Of a stretch of DNA of 64,000 nt, positions 6,821 to 15,598 are shown piece after piece; positions within the stretch are counted from its first letter, which is position 1; every line of letters begins with the position of its first letter. The notes under the pieces are model-generated. The model did not search any database, was not told the DNA's origin, and saw only the letters and a program-made list of their open reading frames with translations. The position numbers and the translations under genes are program-made. Origin of the DNA: UBA1952 sp965246855 (GTDB lineage: Bacteria > Bacteroidota > Bacteroidia > Chitinophagales > Chitinophagaceae); assembly GCA_965246855.1 (NCBI GenBank), contig CBDFFP010000002.1, positions 434,001-498,000 of the forward strand, given 5' to 3'.

Positions 6821-9800
6821 CTACATATTTCTTCTATACTGCCCACCCACCTCAAACAGCGCCTTCGTAATCTGCCCCAGGCTGCACCACTTCACCGTTT
6901 CCATCAATTCCTCAAACACATTCCCGCCGTGAACCGCCACGGTTTGCAGCTTCCGCAGGGCTTCCGTTCCCTTATCGCCGCTGCGCTGCCAAACGGCTTG
7001 CAGGTTGGTAATCTGGGCTTCTTTTTCTTCGGTGGTAGAGCGGATGACTTCTCCCGGCGTTACCGTCGGCGAGCCGGTAGAAGACAGGAAAGTATTCACG
7101 CCGATAATCGGGTATTCACCGGTGTGTTTCAGCGTTTCGTAGTACAGGCTTTCTTCCTGAATTTTCCCGCGCTGATACATCGTCTCCATCGCGCCCAGCA
7201 CGCCGCCGCGCTCGGTAATCCGGTCAAACTCGGCCAGCACGGCTTCTTCCACGAGGTCAGTCAGCTCTTCAATGATGAAAGAGCCTTGCAGCGGATTCTC
7301 GTTTTTCGCCAGACCCAGCTCGCGGTTGATGATCAGCTGAATGGCCATCGCGCGGCGCACGCTTCCTTCCGTCGGCGTGGTAATGGCCTCGTCGTATGCG
7401 TTGGTGTGGAGGGAGTTGCAGTTGTCGTAAATCGCGTAGAGGGCTTGCAGCGTTGTGCGGATGTCGTTGAAGTCAATCTCCTGCGCGTGGAGGGAGCGGC
7501 CCGAAGTCTGGATGTGGTACTTCAGCATCTGGCTGCGCTCGTTGCCGCCGTACTTAAACTTCATCGCCTTTGCCCAGATGCGGCGCGACACGCGGCCAAT
7601 CACGGAGTATTCCGGGTCCACGCCGTTGGAGAAAAAGAAGCTCAGATTGGGTGCAAAATCGTCGATGTTCATGCCCCGGCTGAGGTAGTATTCCACAAAC
7701 GTAAAGCCGTTGCTCAGTGTGAAAGCCAACTGTGAAATCGGGTTCGCGCCCGCCTCAGCAATATGGTAGCCAGAGATGGAAACGGAGTAGAAATTCCGCA
7801 CGCCCTCGTTGATGAAATACTGCTGCACATCGCCCATCACGCGGAGCGAAAACTCGGTAGAGAAGATGCAGGTATTCTGCGCCTGGTCTTCTTTGAGGAT
7901 GTCGGCCTGCACCGTACCGCGCACTTGCTTTAGTGTGTCCTTTTTGATTTTGGCATAAACGTCGGCGGGCAAAACCTGGTCGCCGGTAACGCCGAGAAGC
8001 ATCAAGCCAAGACCGTTATTTCCTTCCGGCAATTCTCCGCTGTCCTGCACCGGAACACCGTAAGAAGGCCGCGCCATTCCCTTATCCCGATACAGTTCCG
8101 CAATCTTCTGCTCCACTTCTTCTTCCAGTCCATTTGCCTTGATGTACAGCTCGCACTGCTGGTCAATCGCAGCGTTCATGAAGAAGGCGGCAATCGTTGG
8201 CGCGGGGCCGTTGATGGTCATGGAAACGCTCGTCTTCGGGTCGGCGAGGTTGAAGCCGGAATACAGCTTTTTCGCGTCGTCCAGCGTCGGAACGCTCACG
8301 CCGGAGTTCCCGATTTTGCCGTAGATGTCAAGGCGGTGTTCGGGGTCTTGACCGTAGAGGGTTACCGAATCAAAAGCGGTGGAAAGACGCTTCGCCGGAA
8401 GGCCTTTGCTCACGTAGTGAAAGCGTTTGTTAGTGCGCTCCGGGCCGCCTTCGCCGGCAAACATCCGCGTCGGGTCTTCGCCTTCACGCTTGAAGGGATA
8501 GATGCCTGCGGCGTAAGGAAATTCTCCCGGAAAATTCTCCGTTAAGGCCCACTTCAAAATCTCCCCCCAAGCCTCAAACTTCGGCACGGCCACCTTCGGA
8601 ATCTGGCTGTGCGAAAGGCTCTCGGTGTGGGTTCTGATTTTCAACTCTTTGTCGCGCACGCGGAAGACGTAGAACTCGTCCTGATAGTGGCGCTTCTTCG
8701 CTTCCCAGTTCTGAAGCAGCGCCAGATTTTTCGGGTCTATCTCCAACGATACTTTCCCATAAACTTCCTGAAGGGTTTTGATAAGGCGGTCACGGTCTTC
8801 AATACCAGATGCTTCCAGCGTCTCTATCGTCTTCTGAATGCCGAACAGTTTTTGCGCCACTTCGGCCTGTGCTTTGGCGCGGCGGTCATAGCCCCGGTTG
8901 TTCTCCGAAATCTCGCTCAAATAGCGCGTGCGGGCAGGCGGGATAATGAATATTTTCTCGCTTTGCTCCTGGCTCGGCACGAAGGTGGACGCCAAATCCA
9001 CGCCGGTTTTCGCCACCAGCATTTCCATCAGCGCGTGGTACATATTGTTGGTGCCGGGGTCGTTGAACTGGCTGGCAATCGTGCCATAAACCGGCATCGT
9101 GTCCGCGTCTTTTTCAAACAGCTTGTGGTTGCGCTGATACTGCTTTTTCACGTCGCGCAGGGCATCCAACGCACCGCGTTTGTCGGCTTTGTTGATGCAC
9201 ACGAGGTCGGCAAAATCCAGCATGTCTATCTTCTCCAGCTGCGTAGCCGCGCCGTATTCGGGCGTCATCACGTAAAGGCTTGCGTCGCAGTAGTCGGTGA
9301 TTTGCGTATCGCTCTGCCCGATGCCGGAAGTCTCTAAAATAATGAGGTCAAAGTGCGCGGCTTTGAGGATGTCCACCGCGTCTTTGATGTGCTTGCTCAC
9401 GGCGAGGTTGCTTTGCCGCGTGGCCATGCTGCGCATATACACGCGCGGGTTGCCAATGGCGTTCATGCGGATGCGGTCTCCGAGGAGCGCGCCGCCGGTC
9501 TTGCGCTTGCTGGGGTCAACGGAAATAATGCCGAGTTTTTTATCGGGGAAATCCAACAGAAAGCGGCGGACGATTTCATCCACCAAAGAAGATTTTCCCG
9601 CGCCGCCCGTGCCGGTAATGCCGAGGACGGGCGTTGTGCCGTTGGAAGGTTGGATGCCTTCGGCGTTGGATGCCTTCGGCGTTGGAGCGTTGGTGGAGAA
9701 GGCGCGCACTTCTTCCAGCATCGCTTTTGTCTCCGCGCTTTCCGGGTAGTTTTCGGCAGCGGAAATAAGGCGGGCAATGCTTTTCGCGTCGTGGTCTTTC

Positions 9801-10261
9801 AGGTGGGAAAGCTCACCGTTCAGATTATCTCCAACCGCATAATCGCTTTGCTCCAGTAAGTCCTGAATCATTCCTTCCAATCCCATTGCGCGGCCATCGT
9901 CGGGAGAGTAAATGCGGGTGATCCCGTAATTATGAAGCTCTTCAATTTCGCTGGGCAGAATCACGCCGCCGCCGCCGCCAAAAAGCTTGATGTGGCCGCA
10001 GCCGCGCTCTTTCAACAGGTCGTGCATGTACTTGAAATACTCCACGTGCCCGCCCTGATAGCTCGTAATGGCAATGGCATTGGCGTCTTCCTGAATGGCG
10101 CAGTCCACCACTTCCTGCACCGAGCGGTCGTGGCCCAGGTGAATCACCTCCGCGCCGTTGGCCTGCATGATGCGGCGCATGATGTTGATGCTCGCGTCGT
10201 GGCCGTCAAAAAGCGAAGCGGCGGTAACGATGCGGATTTTATGCTTGGGCTGGAAGGACAT
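6821..10261 (-). CDS. icmF: fused isobutyryl-CoA mutase (IcmF)
   Basis: A 1146-residue adenosylcobalamin-dependent enzyme that interconverts isobutyryl-CoA and n-butyryl-CoA, with its G-protein chaperone built in. The order is as in known IcmF: a B12-binding domain (about 8-140, with DGHDASINIMRR at 19-30), a MeaB-like GTPase domain with P-loop GTGGAGKSS (217-225), then the large mutase domain (YPFKREGEDPTRMFAGEGG and following). This fusion and order distinguish it from methylmalonyl-CoA mutase. The linker between the B12 and GTPase domains (about residues 191-209, APTPKASNAEGIQPSNG) is encoded by a dispersed DNA repeat found elsewhere in the window. Its upstream region holds a 21-bp tandem array. 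Confidence 0.92.
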   Translation of the reverse strand: MSFQPKHKIRIVTAASLFDGHDASINIMRRIMQANGAEVIHLGHDRSVQEVVDCAIQEDANAIAITSYQGGHVEYFKYMHDLLKERGCGHIKLFGGGGGVILPSEIEELHNYGITRIYSPDDGRAMGLEGMIQDLLEQSDYAVGDNLNGELSHLKDHDAKSIARLISAAENYPESAETKAMLEEVRAFSTNAPTPKASNAEGIQPSNGTTPVLGITGTGGAGKSSLVDEIVRRFLLDFPDKKLGIISVDPSKRKTGGALLGDRIRMNAIGNPRVYMRSMATRQSNLAVSKHIKDAVDILKAAHFDLIILETSGIGQSDTQITDYCDASLYVMTPEYGAATQLEKIDMLDFADLVCINKADKRGALDALRDVKKQYQRNHKLFEKDADTMPVYGTIASQFNDPGTNNMYHALMEMLVAKTGVDLASTFVPSQEQSEKIFIIPPARTRYLSEISENNRGYDRRAKAQAEVAQKLFGIQKTIETLEASGIEDRDRLIKTLQEVYGKVSLEIDPKNLALLQNWEAKKRHYQDEFYVFRVRDKELKIRTHTESLSHSQIPKVAVPKFEAWGEILKWALTENFPGEFPYAAGIYPFKREGEDPTRMFAGEGGPERTNKRFHYVSKGLPAKRLSTAFDSVTLYGQDPEHRLDIYGKIGNSGVSVPTLDDAKKLYSGFNLADPKTSVSMTINGPAPTIAAFFMNAAIDQQCELYIKANGLEEEVEQKIAELYRDKGMARPSYGVPVQDSGELPEGNNGLGLMLLGVTGDQVLPADVYAKIKKDTLKQVRGTVQADILKEDQAQNTCIFSTEFSLRVMGDVQQYFINEGVRNFYSVSISGYHIAEAGANPISQLAFTLSNGFTFVEYYLSRGMNIDDFAPNLSFFFSNGVDPEYSVIGRVSRRIWAKAMKFKYGGNERSQMLKYHIQTSGRSLHAQEIDFNDIRTTLQALYAIYDNCNSLHTNAYDEAITTPTEGSVRRAMAIQLIINRELGLAKNENPLQGSFIIEELTDLVEEAVLAEFDRITERGGVLGAMETMYQRGKIQEESLYYETLKHTGEYPIIGVNTFLSSTGSPTVTPGEVIRSTTEEKEAQITNLQAVWQRSGDKGTEALRKLQTVAVHGGNVFEELMETVKWCSLGQITKALFEVGGQYRRNM
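9635..9695. repeat. dispersed GTTGGATGCCTTCGGC-type repeat, copy 2, inside icmF
   Basis: Two tandem GTTGGATGCCTTCGGC units plus GTTGGA fragments lie within the icmF coding frame. They encode the inter-domain linker (about residues 191-209). The element matches the intergenic copies at 1228-1292 and 15372-15447. Confidence 0.8.
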
Positions 10262-10381
10262 GGAAGAAGGGACTTTTTGGGAAGGCGTAAAAGTACAGCG
10301 GGCAGGAAGGTTTGCGATATAACTGGATGGAGACGCGGCATGAAGGCTGCGGGCCGCAACGACGCTGTTGGCCAGGATGCA

Positions 10382-10591
10382 AAGGCTCTTGCCTTAAAAC
10401 TCAGCAGAAGAGGCAAATTTCTCAGCGGCAGAACAAGTATATTCAGCGACAAAGCTTCTTTTCTCGGCGACAAAACATTTATTCTCGGCGGAACAACAAG
10501 AATTTTCGGCGGCAGAGTCTTTTTTTTCAGCAGAAATAACTCTATTCTCGGCGGCAAAGCTGAAATTCTCGGCGGCGAAACCAATATTCAG
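10382..10591. repeat. 21-bp tandem array 1 (about 10 units) between icmF and the next gene
   Basis: From 10403 on, nine consecutive 21-base units follow a pattern close to GGCGGCAAA-n6-ATTCTC. A more degenerate tenth unit lies at 10382-10402. Both ends of each unit are conserved and the centre varies. In translation this gives heptads such as GGKAEIL and GDKTFIL on the plus strand, and PPRINVL on the minus strand. The last unit overlaps the stop codon of the gene at 10588. The rest of the 10262-10587 gap (10262-10381) shows nothing clear apart from a weak -7-like TACTTTTA (minus strand, 10288-10295) ahead of icmF. Confidence 0.9.
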
Positions 10592-11535
10592 GTCCAGTTA
10601 TGACTCGCTAACACCGTAAATTTTGCTGCCTCCAACCGGGAAGTATTCACTACCGTAACGATACTCCAACCTTTCATGATTCCCAGCTGTGCCCCGACGG
10701 GCAGAATCACCGCTATGCCCTTCGCATTCCTTCCCCTATGCAGGCGCAAGTCTACTGCGCCTGTGTTTGTCAGCGTTCCGCCAATGGTGGCGTTTTGAAT
10801 GGTGATTTGCGCGCCCGGCTTAAGGGTAGTGGTGCGCAGTCTGGGCGGGCGCGGTGTGTCGTTCACCATTACGCCATATGCGCCCAACGCTTTGGGGTTG
10901 TCGGCGTTCAGTTTTTTCAGGAAGCCCACCGTGCCGCGCAGGCGTTTCGCCACCGGAAGCCAAAGATTATCGCGCTCCACCCGCTCTTCTTCTGCATTTT
11001 TGGCCGCTGCCTTCATGGCCGTGTGGTGGGTAGTGGCAATGGATAGCTCCGCAAGAAAGTTGGCGATGGAAATGCTTTGTTTGGCCAGGTAGGGAAGAAG
11101 AGGAGAAGCTGCAGCGAGCGCCTTGTGCTTTTGAAAGAAGGCATCGAGAAGCTTAGCCTGTCCGTCAAAATCGGTGGGATAAGAGATTTTCGCTTTTCCA
11201 TCTACGGCAACGCCCCAAGCGCCCAGTGCTCTTTCGTTTCCTTTGAAAAGGCTTTTGAGGAACTGCACCATGCCCTTAAAAGAGGCGAACAGCAGGGAGA
11301 AATGATTGTCGCGGAGTTGGCGGAAGTCCTCGGTAGCCTTGCTGTTTTGGGCGTGTGCCTTTTCGTGGAGGGCAGCTTGCGCGCCTGTGGCCACGTCGGC
11401 AGCAAGATTGATGCCTTGCTGCGTGAGATAAGGAATCAGATCAGAGGCCGCGCCGTCGGCTATGTGCTTCGCGTTGAGGTCGGTGAGCAGCTTTTGCTGT
11501 TTGGCGAAGTCTTCGGGGAAGTGGATGCGAGCCAT
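10588..11535 (-). CDS. unknown protein with two tandem copies of a ~105-residue module
   Basis: A 315-residue cytoplasmic-looking protein with no signal peptide. It contains an internal duplication. Residues about 5-112 run from FPEDFAKQQKLLTDLNAKH to GNERALGAWGVAVD. Residues about 117-225 run from YPTDFDGQAKLLDAFFQKH to DNPKALGAYGVMVND. They align along their whole length: both are helical and both end in ALGA[WY]GV. The C-terminal third (about 235-315) is beta-rich (ITIQNATIGGTLTNTGAVDL) and may be a separate domain. I do not recognise the family. It lies between icmF and metF on the same strand, but its function is unknown. Confidence 0.7.
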   Translation of the reverse strand: MARIHFPEDFAKQQKLLTDLNAKHIADGAASDLIPYLTQQGINLAADVATGAQAALHEKAHAQNSKATEDFRQLRDNHFSLLFASFKGMVQFLKSLFKGNERALGAWGVAVDGKAKISYPTDFDGQAKLLDAFFQKHKALAAASPLLPYLAKQSISIANFLAELSIATTHHTAMKAAAKNAEEERVERDNLWLPVAKRLRGTVGFLKKLNADNPKALGAYGVMVNDTPRPPRLRTTTLKPGAQITIQNATIGGTLTNTGAVDLRLHRGRNAKGIAVILPVGAQLGIMKGWSIVTVVNTSRLEAAKFTVLASHNWT

Positions 11536-11622
11536 AAGAATGAATGCAGGGAGTGGGTGAATAAAATCATTTCGCCTGTTAACGTCTGAATTCAGAAACC
11601 CGGAATCCGGAGTCTTCTTCCC

Positions 11623-12582
11623 TTAAAATATCTCCGCCGCCACCTGCCGGATATTTCCGCTCTTGCCCATGGAGTAGAAGTGCAGCACCGGCACGCCTGC
11701 CGCCATCAGTTCGCGGCATTGCGCAATGGCCCACTCCACGCCTATCTGCCGCACCGCCGCGTTGTCTTTCGCCGCGTCTACGGCGTGAATCAGGTCTTCC
11801 GGCAGGTCTATCTTAAAGGTTTTGGGAAGCATGGAAAGATGATTCTTAACGGCCAGCGGCTTGATGCCGGGAATGATGGGAATGGTGATGCCCATGGCCC
11901 GCACCTGCGCTACGAAGTCGAAGTACCGCTTGTTGTCGAAGAACATTTGCGTCACGATGTAGTCGGCCCCGGCGGCGATTTTCTCCTTCATTTTCTGGAT
12001 ATCGTAGTTGAAGGACGGGGCTTCCATATGCTTTTCCGGATAGCCCGCAATGCCGATGCAGAAGCGGTTTTCCTTATCGTCCTGCGGGATTTCGCCGCTC
12101 AGATACACGCCCCGGCCAATATCGTTGATGTGGCCAACAAGGTCAACGGCGCGGTGGTGGCCGCCGTCGCTTGGCTCAAAGTGCGACTGCCCTTTCATCG
12201 GGTCGCCGCGCAGGGCCATGATGTTCTCGATGCCGAGGTAAAGGCAATCCACGAGCAGGTATTCCGTCTCCTCCTTCGTGAAGCCGCCACACAAAACGTG
12301 GGGTACCGTATCCACGCCGTATTTGTGTTGGATAGACGCGCAGATGCCCAGCGTGCCGGGGCGCATCCGCGTAATCTTGCGCTCCATCAGGCCGTTGCCT
12401 TTGTCCAGATAAACGTATTCTTCCCGCGAAGTCGTTACATCTATAAAAGGCGGTTTGAACTCCATCAGGGGATCAATATTGGCGTAGAGGTCTTTAATGC
12501 CAATGCCTTTTTGCGGCGGAATCACTTCCAGCGAGAAAAGTGTTTTGCCCTTCGCGCGGGCAATGTGGTCGGTTATTTTCAC
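11623..12582 (-). CDS. metF: methylenetetrahydrofolate reductase
   Basis: A 319-residue flavoprotein that reduces 5,10-methylene-THF to 5-methyl-THF, the methyl donor for methionine synthase. The TIM-barrel sequence is typical: FSLEVIPPQKG at the start (catalytic Glu), an alternating barrel with NIMALRGDPMKGQSHF (FAD/folate region), then ADYIVTQMFFDNKRYFDFV and PIIPGIKPL. The length fits bacterial MetF. It is the last gene of the block that begins at the SAM-I riboswitch near 16.8 kb and continues through the two methionine synthase genes, although a palindromic repeat lies between it and metH. Confidence 0.95.
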   Translation of the reverse strand: MKITDHIARAKGKTLFSLEVIPPQKGIGIKDLYANIDPLMEFKPPFIDVTTSREEYVYLDKGNGLMERKITRMRPGTLGICASIQHKYGVDTVPHVLCGGFTKEETEYLLVDCLYLGIENIMALRGDPMKGQSHFEPSDGGHHRAVDLVGHINDIGRGVYLSGEIPQDDKENRFCIGIAGYPEKHMEAPSFNYDIQKMKEKIAAGADYIVTQMFFDNKRYFDFVAQVRAMGITIPIIPGIKPLAVKNHLSMLPKTFKIDLPEDLIHAVDAAKDNAAVRQIGVEWAIAQCRELMAAGVPVLHFYSMGKSGNIRQVAAEIF

Positions 12583-12611
12583 GGGGATAATTTGGATTGT
12601 TGCCTACATTT

Positions 12612-12715
12612 TCTGGGTCATTCCGACCGCAGAGGGAGGAATCTCACGATACACAAGACACGATAAGTTGGGAATAGCAAACGTGAGATCTCTCCCTAGC
12701 GGTCGAGATGACCCG
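12612..12715. repeat. dispersed palindromic element between metH and metF
   Basis: An imperfect inverted repeat with arms of about 33 bases. The left arm starts GGGTCATTCCGACCGCAGAG and the right arm ends CGGTCGAGATGACCC. It fills most of the 140-base gap. It is of the same general type as the elements at 15482-15590 and 53303-53382 (GTCAT...ATGAC ends). Confidence 0.8.
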
Positions 12716-12724
12716 CAGTATCTA

Positions 12725-15373
12725 TCATCCATTCTCCAGCAGATTAGGTCGCAGCCACTTTTCCGCCGTTTCCACTTCCACGCCCTTGCGCGCGGCATAG
12801 TCAGAGAGTTGTTCTCCGGTGATGCGGCCCACACCAAAATACTTCGCTTCCGGGTGCGCCAGATAGTAACCGGAAACGCTCGCTGCCGGCCACATCGCGA
12901 GACTTTCGGTAAGCTCCACACCAATCCTTTCCTCCACTTCCAACAGGTGCCAGAGCGTACGTTTTTCCTGGTGGTCCGGACAGGCTGGATAACCCGGCGC
13001 AGGACGGATGCCCACGTATTTTTCGGCAATCAGGTCTTCAGTTGGAAGCTGCTCATTCGCGGCGTAGCCCCAGGAATCGGTGCGCACTTTGTGGTGGAGA
13101 TATTCCGCAAACGCTTCCGCCAATCTATCCGCCAGCGCCTTTATCATGATGGCGTTGTAGTCGTCGTGGTCTTGCATGAATTCCGCTGCTTTTTCATCTG
13201 CGCCAAAACCGGTGGAGATGCAAAACGCACCGATGTAATCATCCTTCGGCGCGATAAAATCAGAGAGCGCAATGCTTGGTTGCCCTGCCGCTTTGCGCAC
13301 CTGTTGGCGCAACGCATGGAAGGTGAATTTCTTATCGCCATCCTCTACTTCTATATCGTCGGTTTCGGTGGAATGCGCCGAGAAAATGCCCCACACCGCT
13401 TTGGCCGTAATCCACTTCTCCCGAATCAGCCTCTTCAGCATTGCCTGCGCATCATCAAAGAGTGCAGTCGCGTCTGTGCCCACCTTTTCGTCGCGCAGAA
13501 TGGCGGGGTATTTGCCGTGCAAATCCCAGCTTTTAAAGAACGGCGTCCAGTCTATGAAGGGAACGAGTTCTTCCAGGTTCTGCGCTTCTATCACGTGGAT
13601 GCCCGGCTTGCGGGGCGCAACGGGCGGCGCAGCGTTCCAGTCGGGCCGGTAACGGTTCGCGCGCGCTTCCGAAAGCGGCAGATATTCCTTTGCCCGCAGC
13701 CCGCGCTGAAAGCCTTCCGCCAGACTTTTGTATTCGCCCGCTACCTGCGCCAGATACGCGTCCCGCCCCTCGCCTATCAACGCACTCACTACATTCACCG
13801 CGCGGCTCGCGTCGGCCACGTGAATCACGCCATTTCCGTACTTGGGAGAAATCTTCACGGCAGTATGCACCCGCGAAGTGGTTGCTCCGCCAATCAAGAG
13901 CGGGAACGGCAAATTCCGGCGCTGAAGCTCTTCAGCGAGATACACCATTTCGTCCAAACTCGGCGTTATCAGCCCGCTCAATCCTATCAAGTCCACTTGT
14001 TCATCAATCGCCGTCTGAATGATTTTTTCTGCCGGAACCATCACGCCGAGGTCAATGATTTCGTAGTTGTTGCAGCCCAGCACCACGCTCACAATATTCT
14101 TCCCGATGTCGTGGACATCGCCCTTCACCGTCGCCAATAAAATCTTTCCGGCGGCCTGGCGTTTCGCGTCTTTCTGCGCTTCAATAAAAGGTTGGAGATA
14201 AGCCACTGCCTTCTTCATCACCCGCGCCGATTTCACCACTTGCGGCAGGAACATTTTCCCGCTTCCAAACAAATCGCCCACTACGCCCATGCCGGTCATA
14301 AGTGGCCCTTCAATCACGTCCAACGGGCGCGTGGACATTGCCCGTGCTTCTTCCGTATCCACCTCTATAAAGCGGTCATCGCCCCGCACCAGCGCGTGTG
14401 TCATGCGCCCTTGCAGCGGCTGGTCGCGCCACGCAAGGTCTTCCACCTTTTCCTTTTTGGTGGATTTATTTCTTTCGGAAAACTCCAACAACCGCTCCGT
14501 CGCATCGTCTCTTCTATCCAAAAGCACATCTTCCACCAGCCCTAATAATTCCTTCGAAATATCGTCATAGACTTCCAGCATCGACGGGTTCACGATGCCC
14601 ATGTTCATCCCCGCACGAATGGCGTGGTAGAGGAACGCCGAGTGCATCGCCTCGCGCACGGCATCATTTCCCCGGAACGAAAACGACACATTGCTGACCC
14701 CGCCGCTGACCGAAGCATAAGGCAGATTTTGCCGCACCCAGCGCGTGGCTTCAATGAAATCCACCGCGTTTTTCCGGTGTTCTTCCATGCCCGTTGCGAC
14801 GGGAAAAATGTTGAGGTCAAGGATGATGTCTTCCGGCGGGAAACCTATTTTCTCCAGGAGTAAATCGTAAGAACGCTTCGCGATTTCAATCCGCCGCTCG
14901 TAGGAATCGGCTTGGCCGTCTTCGTCAAAAGCCATTACAATCACCGCCGCGCCATACCGCCGAACCGCGCGTGCCTGCCGCAGGAAAACGTCCTCGCCCT
15001 CCTTGAGGCTAATGGAGTTTACCACGCATTTTCCCTGCACCACCTGCAGGCCCGCTTCCAAGATTTCCCATTTGGAAGAGTCAATCATAATGGGGATGCG
15101 GGAGATATCCGGCTCGGCGGCGATGAGGTTGAGGAAGCGCGTCATGCACGCCTTTCCGTCCAGCAGGCCGTCGTCAAAATTCACGTCCAGAATCTGCGCC
15201 CCGCCTTCTACCTGGTCGCGGGCAATAGCCAGTGCTTCGGTGAATTGGCCGTCTTTAATGAGGCGCAAAAACTTCTTGGAACCTGCCACATTGGTGCGCT
15301 CCCCGACGTTGATAAAATTGGATTCCGGCGTCACGACGAGCGGTTCAAGGCCGGAGAGTTTGAGGTACTTCAT
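12725..15373 (-). CDS. metH: methionine synthase, cobalamin-dependent, lacking the homocysteine domain
   Basis: An 882-residue protein covering three of the four MetH modules. The pterin-binding domain comes first (INVGERTNVAGSKKFLRLIK, about 21-40). Next are the cobalamin cap and binding domains, with the axial-ligand motif GDVHDIG (418-424, His421). Last is the SAM-binding reactivation domain (RPAPGYPACPDH near 805). The homocysteine-binding module is encoded by the separate gene just upstream. Together they transfer the methyl group of 5-methyl-THF to homocysteine. The start MKYLKLSGLEPL lies directly beside a dispersed repeat. The operon order is Hcy module, metH, metF. Confidence 0.93.
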   Translation of the reverse strand: MKYLKLSGLEPLVVTPESNFINVGERTNVAGSKKFLRLIKDGQFTEALAIARDQVEGGAQILDVNFDDGLLDGKACMTRFLNLIAAEPDISRIPIMIDSSKWEILEAGLQVVQGKCVVNSISLKEGEDVFLRQARAVRRYGAAVIVMAFDEDGQADSYERRIEIAKRSYDLLLEKIGFPPEDIILDLNIFPVATGMEEHRKNAVDFIEATRWVRQNLPYASVSGGVSNVSFSFRGNDAVREAMHSAFLYHAIRAGMNMGIVNPSMLEVYDDISKELLGLVEDVLLDRRDDATERLLEFSERNKSTKKEKVEDLAWRDQPLQGRMTHALVRGDDRFIEVDTEEARAMSTRPLDVIEGPLMTGMGVVGDLFGSGKMFLPQVVKSARVMKKAVAYLQPFIEAQKDAKRQAAGKILLATVKGDVHDIGKNIVSVVLGCNNYEIIDLGVMVPAEKIIQTAIDEQVDLIGLSGLITPSLDEMVYLAEELQRRNLPFPLLIGGATTSRVHTAVKISPKYGNGVIHVADASRAVNVVSALIGEGRDAYLAQVAGEYKSLAEGFQRGLRAKEYLPLSEARANRYRPDWNAAPPVAPRKPGIHVIEAQNLEELVPFIDWTPFFKSWDLHGKYPAILRDEKVGTDATALFDDAQAMLKRLIREKWITAKAVWGIFSAHSTETDDIEVEDGDKKFTFHALRQQVRKAAGQPSIALSDFIAPKDDYIGAFCISTGFGADEKAAEFMQDHDDYNAIMIKALADRLAEAFAEYLHHKVRTDSWGYAANEQLPTEDLIAEKYVGIRPAPGYPACPDHQEKRTLWHLLEVEERIGVELTESLAMWPAASVSGYYLAHPEAKYFGVGRITGEQLSDYAARKGVEVETAEKWLRPNLLENG

Positions 15374-15447
15374 GGGTTGGATGCCTGCGGCGTTGGATGC
15401 TTTCAGCGTTGGAATGTTGGATGGCTTCGCCGTTGGGGAATGTTGGA
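15372..15447. repeat. dispersed GTTGGATGCC-type repeat, copy 3
   Basis: GTTGGATGCCTGCGGCGTTG followed by further GTTGGATG and GTTGGAATG units lies immediately upstream of the metH start codon. It belongs to the same family as 1228-1292 and the in-frame copy in icmF. Confidence 0.75.
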
Positions 15448-15481
15448 TAATGTGGAGCTATTGGTTGATCTACTTTAAAAA

Positions 15482-15590
15482 GTGGGTCATTGCGAGGAGG
15501 AACGACGAAGCAACCTGCACCATCCACCACTTAAATAATATACCCAGCATATTGTGCAGGTTGCTTCGCTGCGCTCGCAATGACCCACGT
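15482..15590. repeat. palindromic dispersed element between the two methionine synthase genes
   Basis: An inverted repeat with arms of about 37 bases. It starts GTGGGTCATTGCGAGGAGGA and ends GCGCTCGCAATGACCCAC, with an AT-rich centre. It splits the region between the homocysteine-module gene and metH. Confidence 0.85.
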
Positions 15591-15598
15591 AGTATCTA

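Noticed and set aside
10262..10381. Cobalamin riboswitch upstream of icmF
   Set aside because: No B12-box core (GCCACTG-like) is found on the minus strand in the icmF leader.
9932..10603. Long open frame with heptad repeats as a coding gene
   Set aside because: Most of it is the antisense of icmF, and its end is array 1. Repeats of 21 bases stay open automatically if one unit has no stop. The same holds for the heptad frames at 22.1-22.5 and 30.8-31.4 kb.
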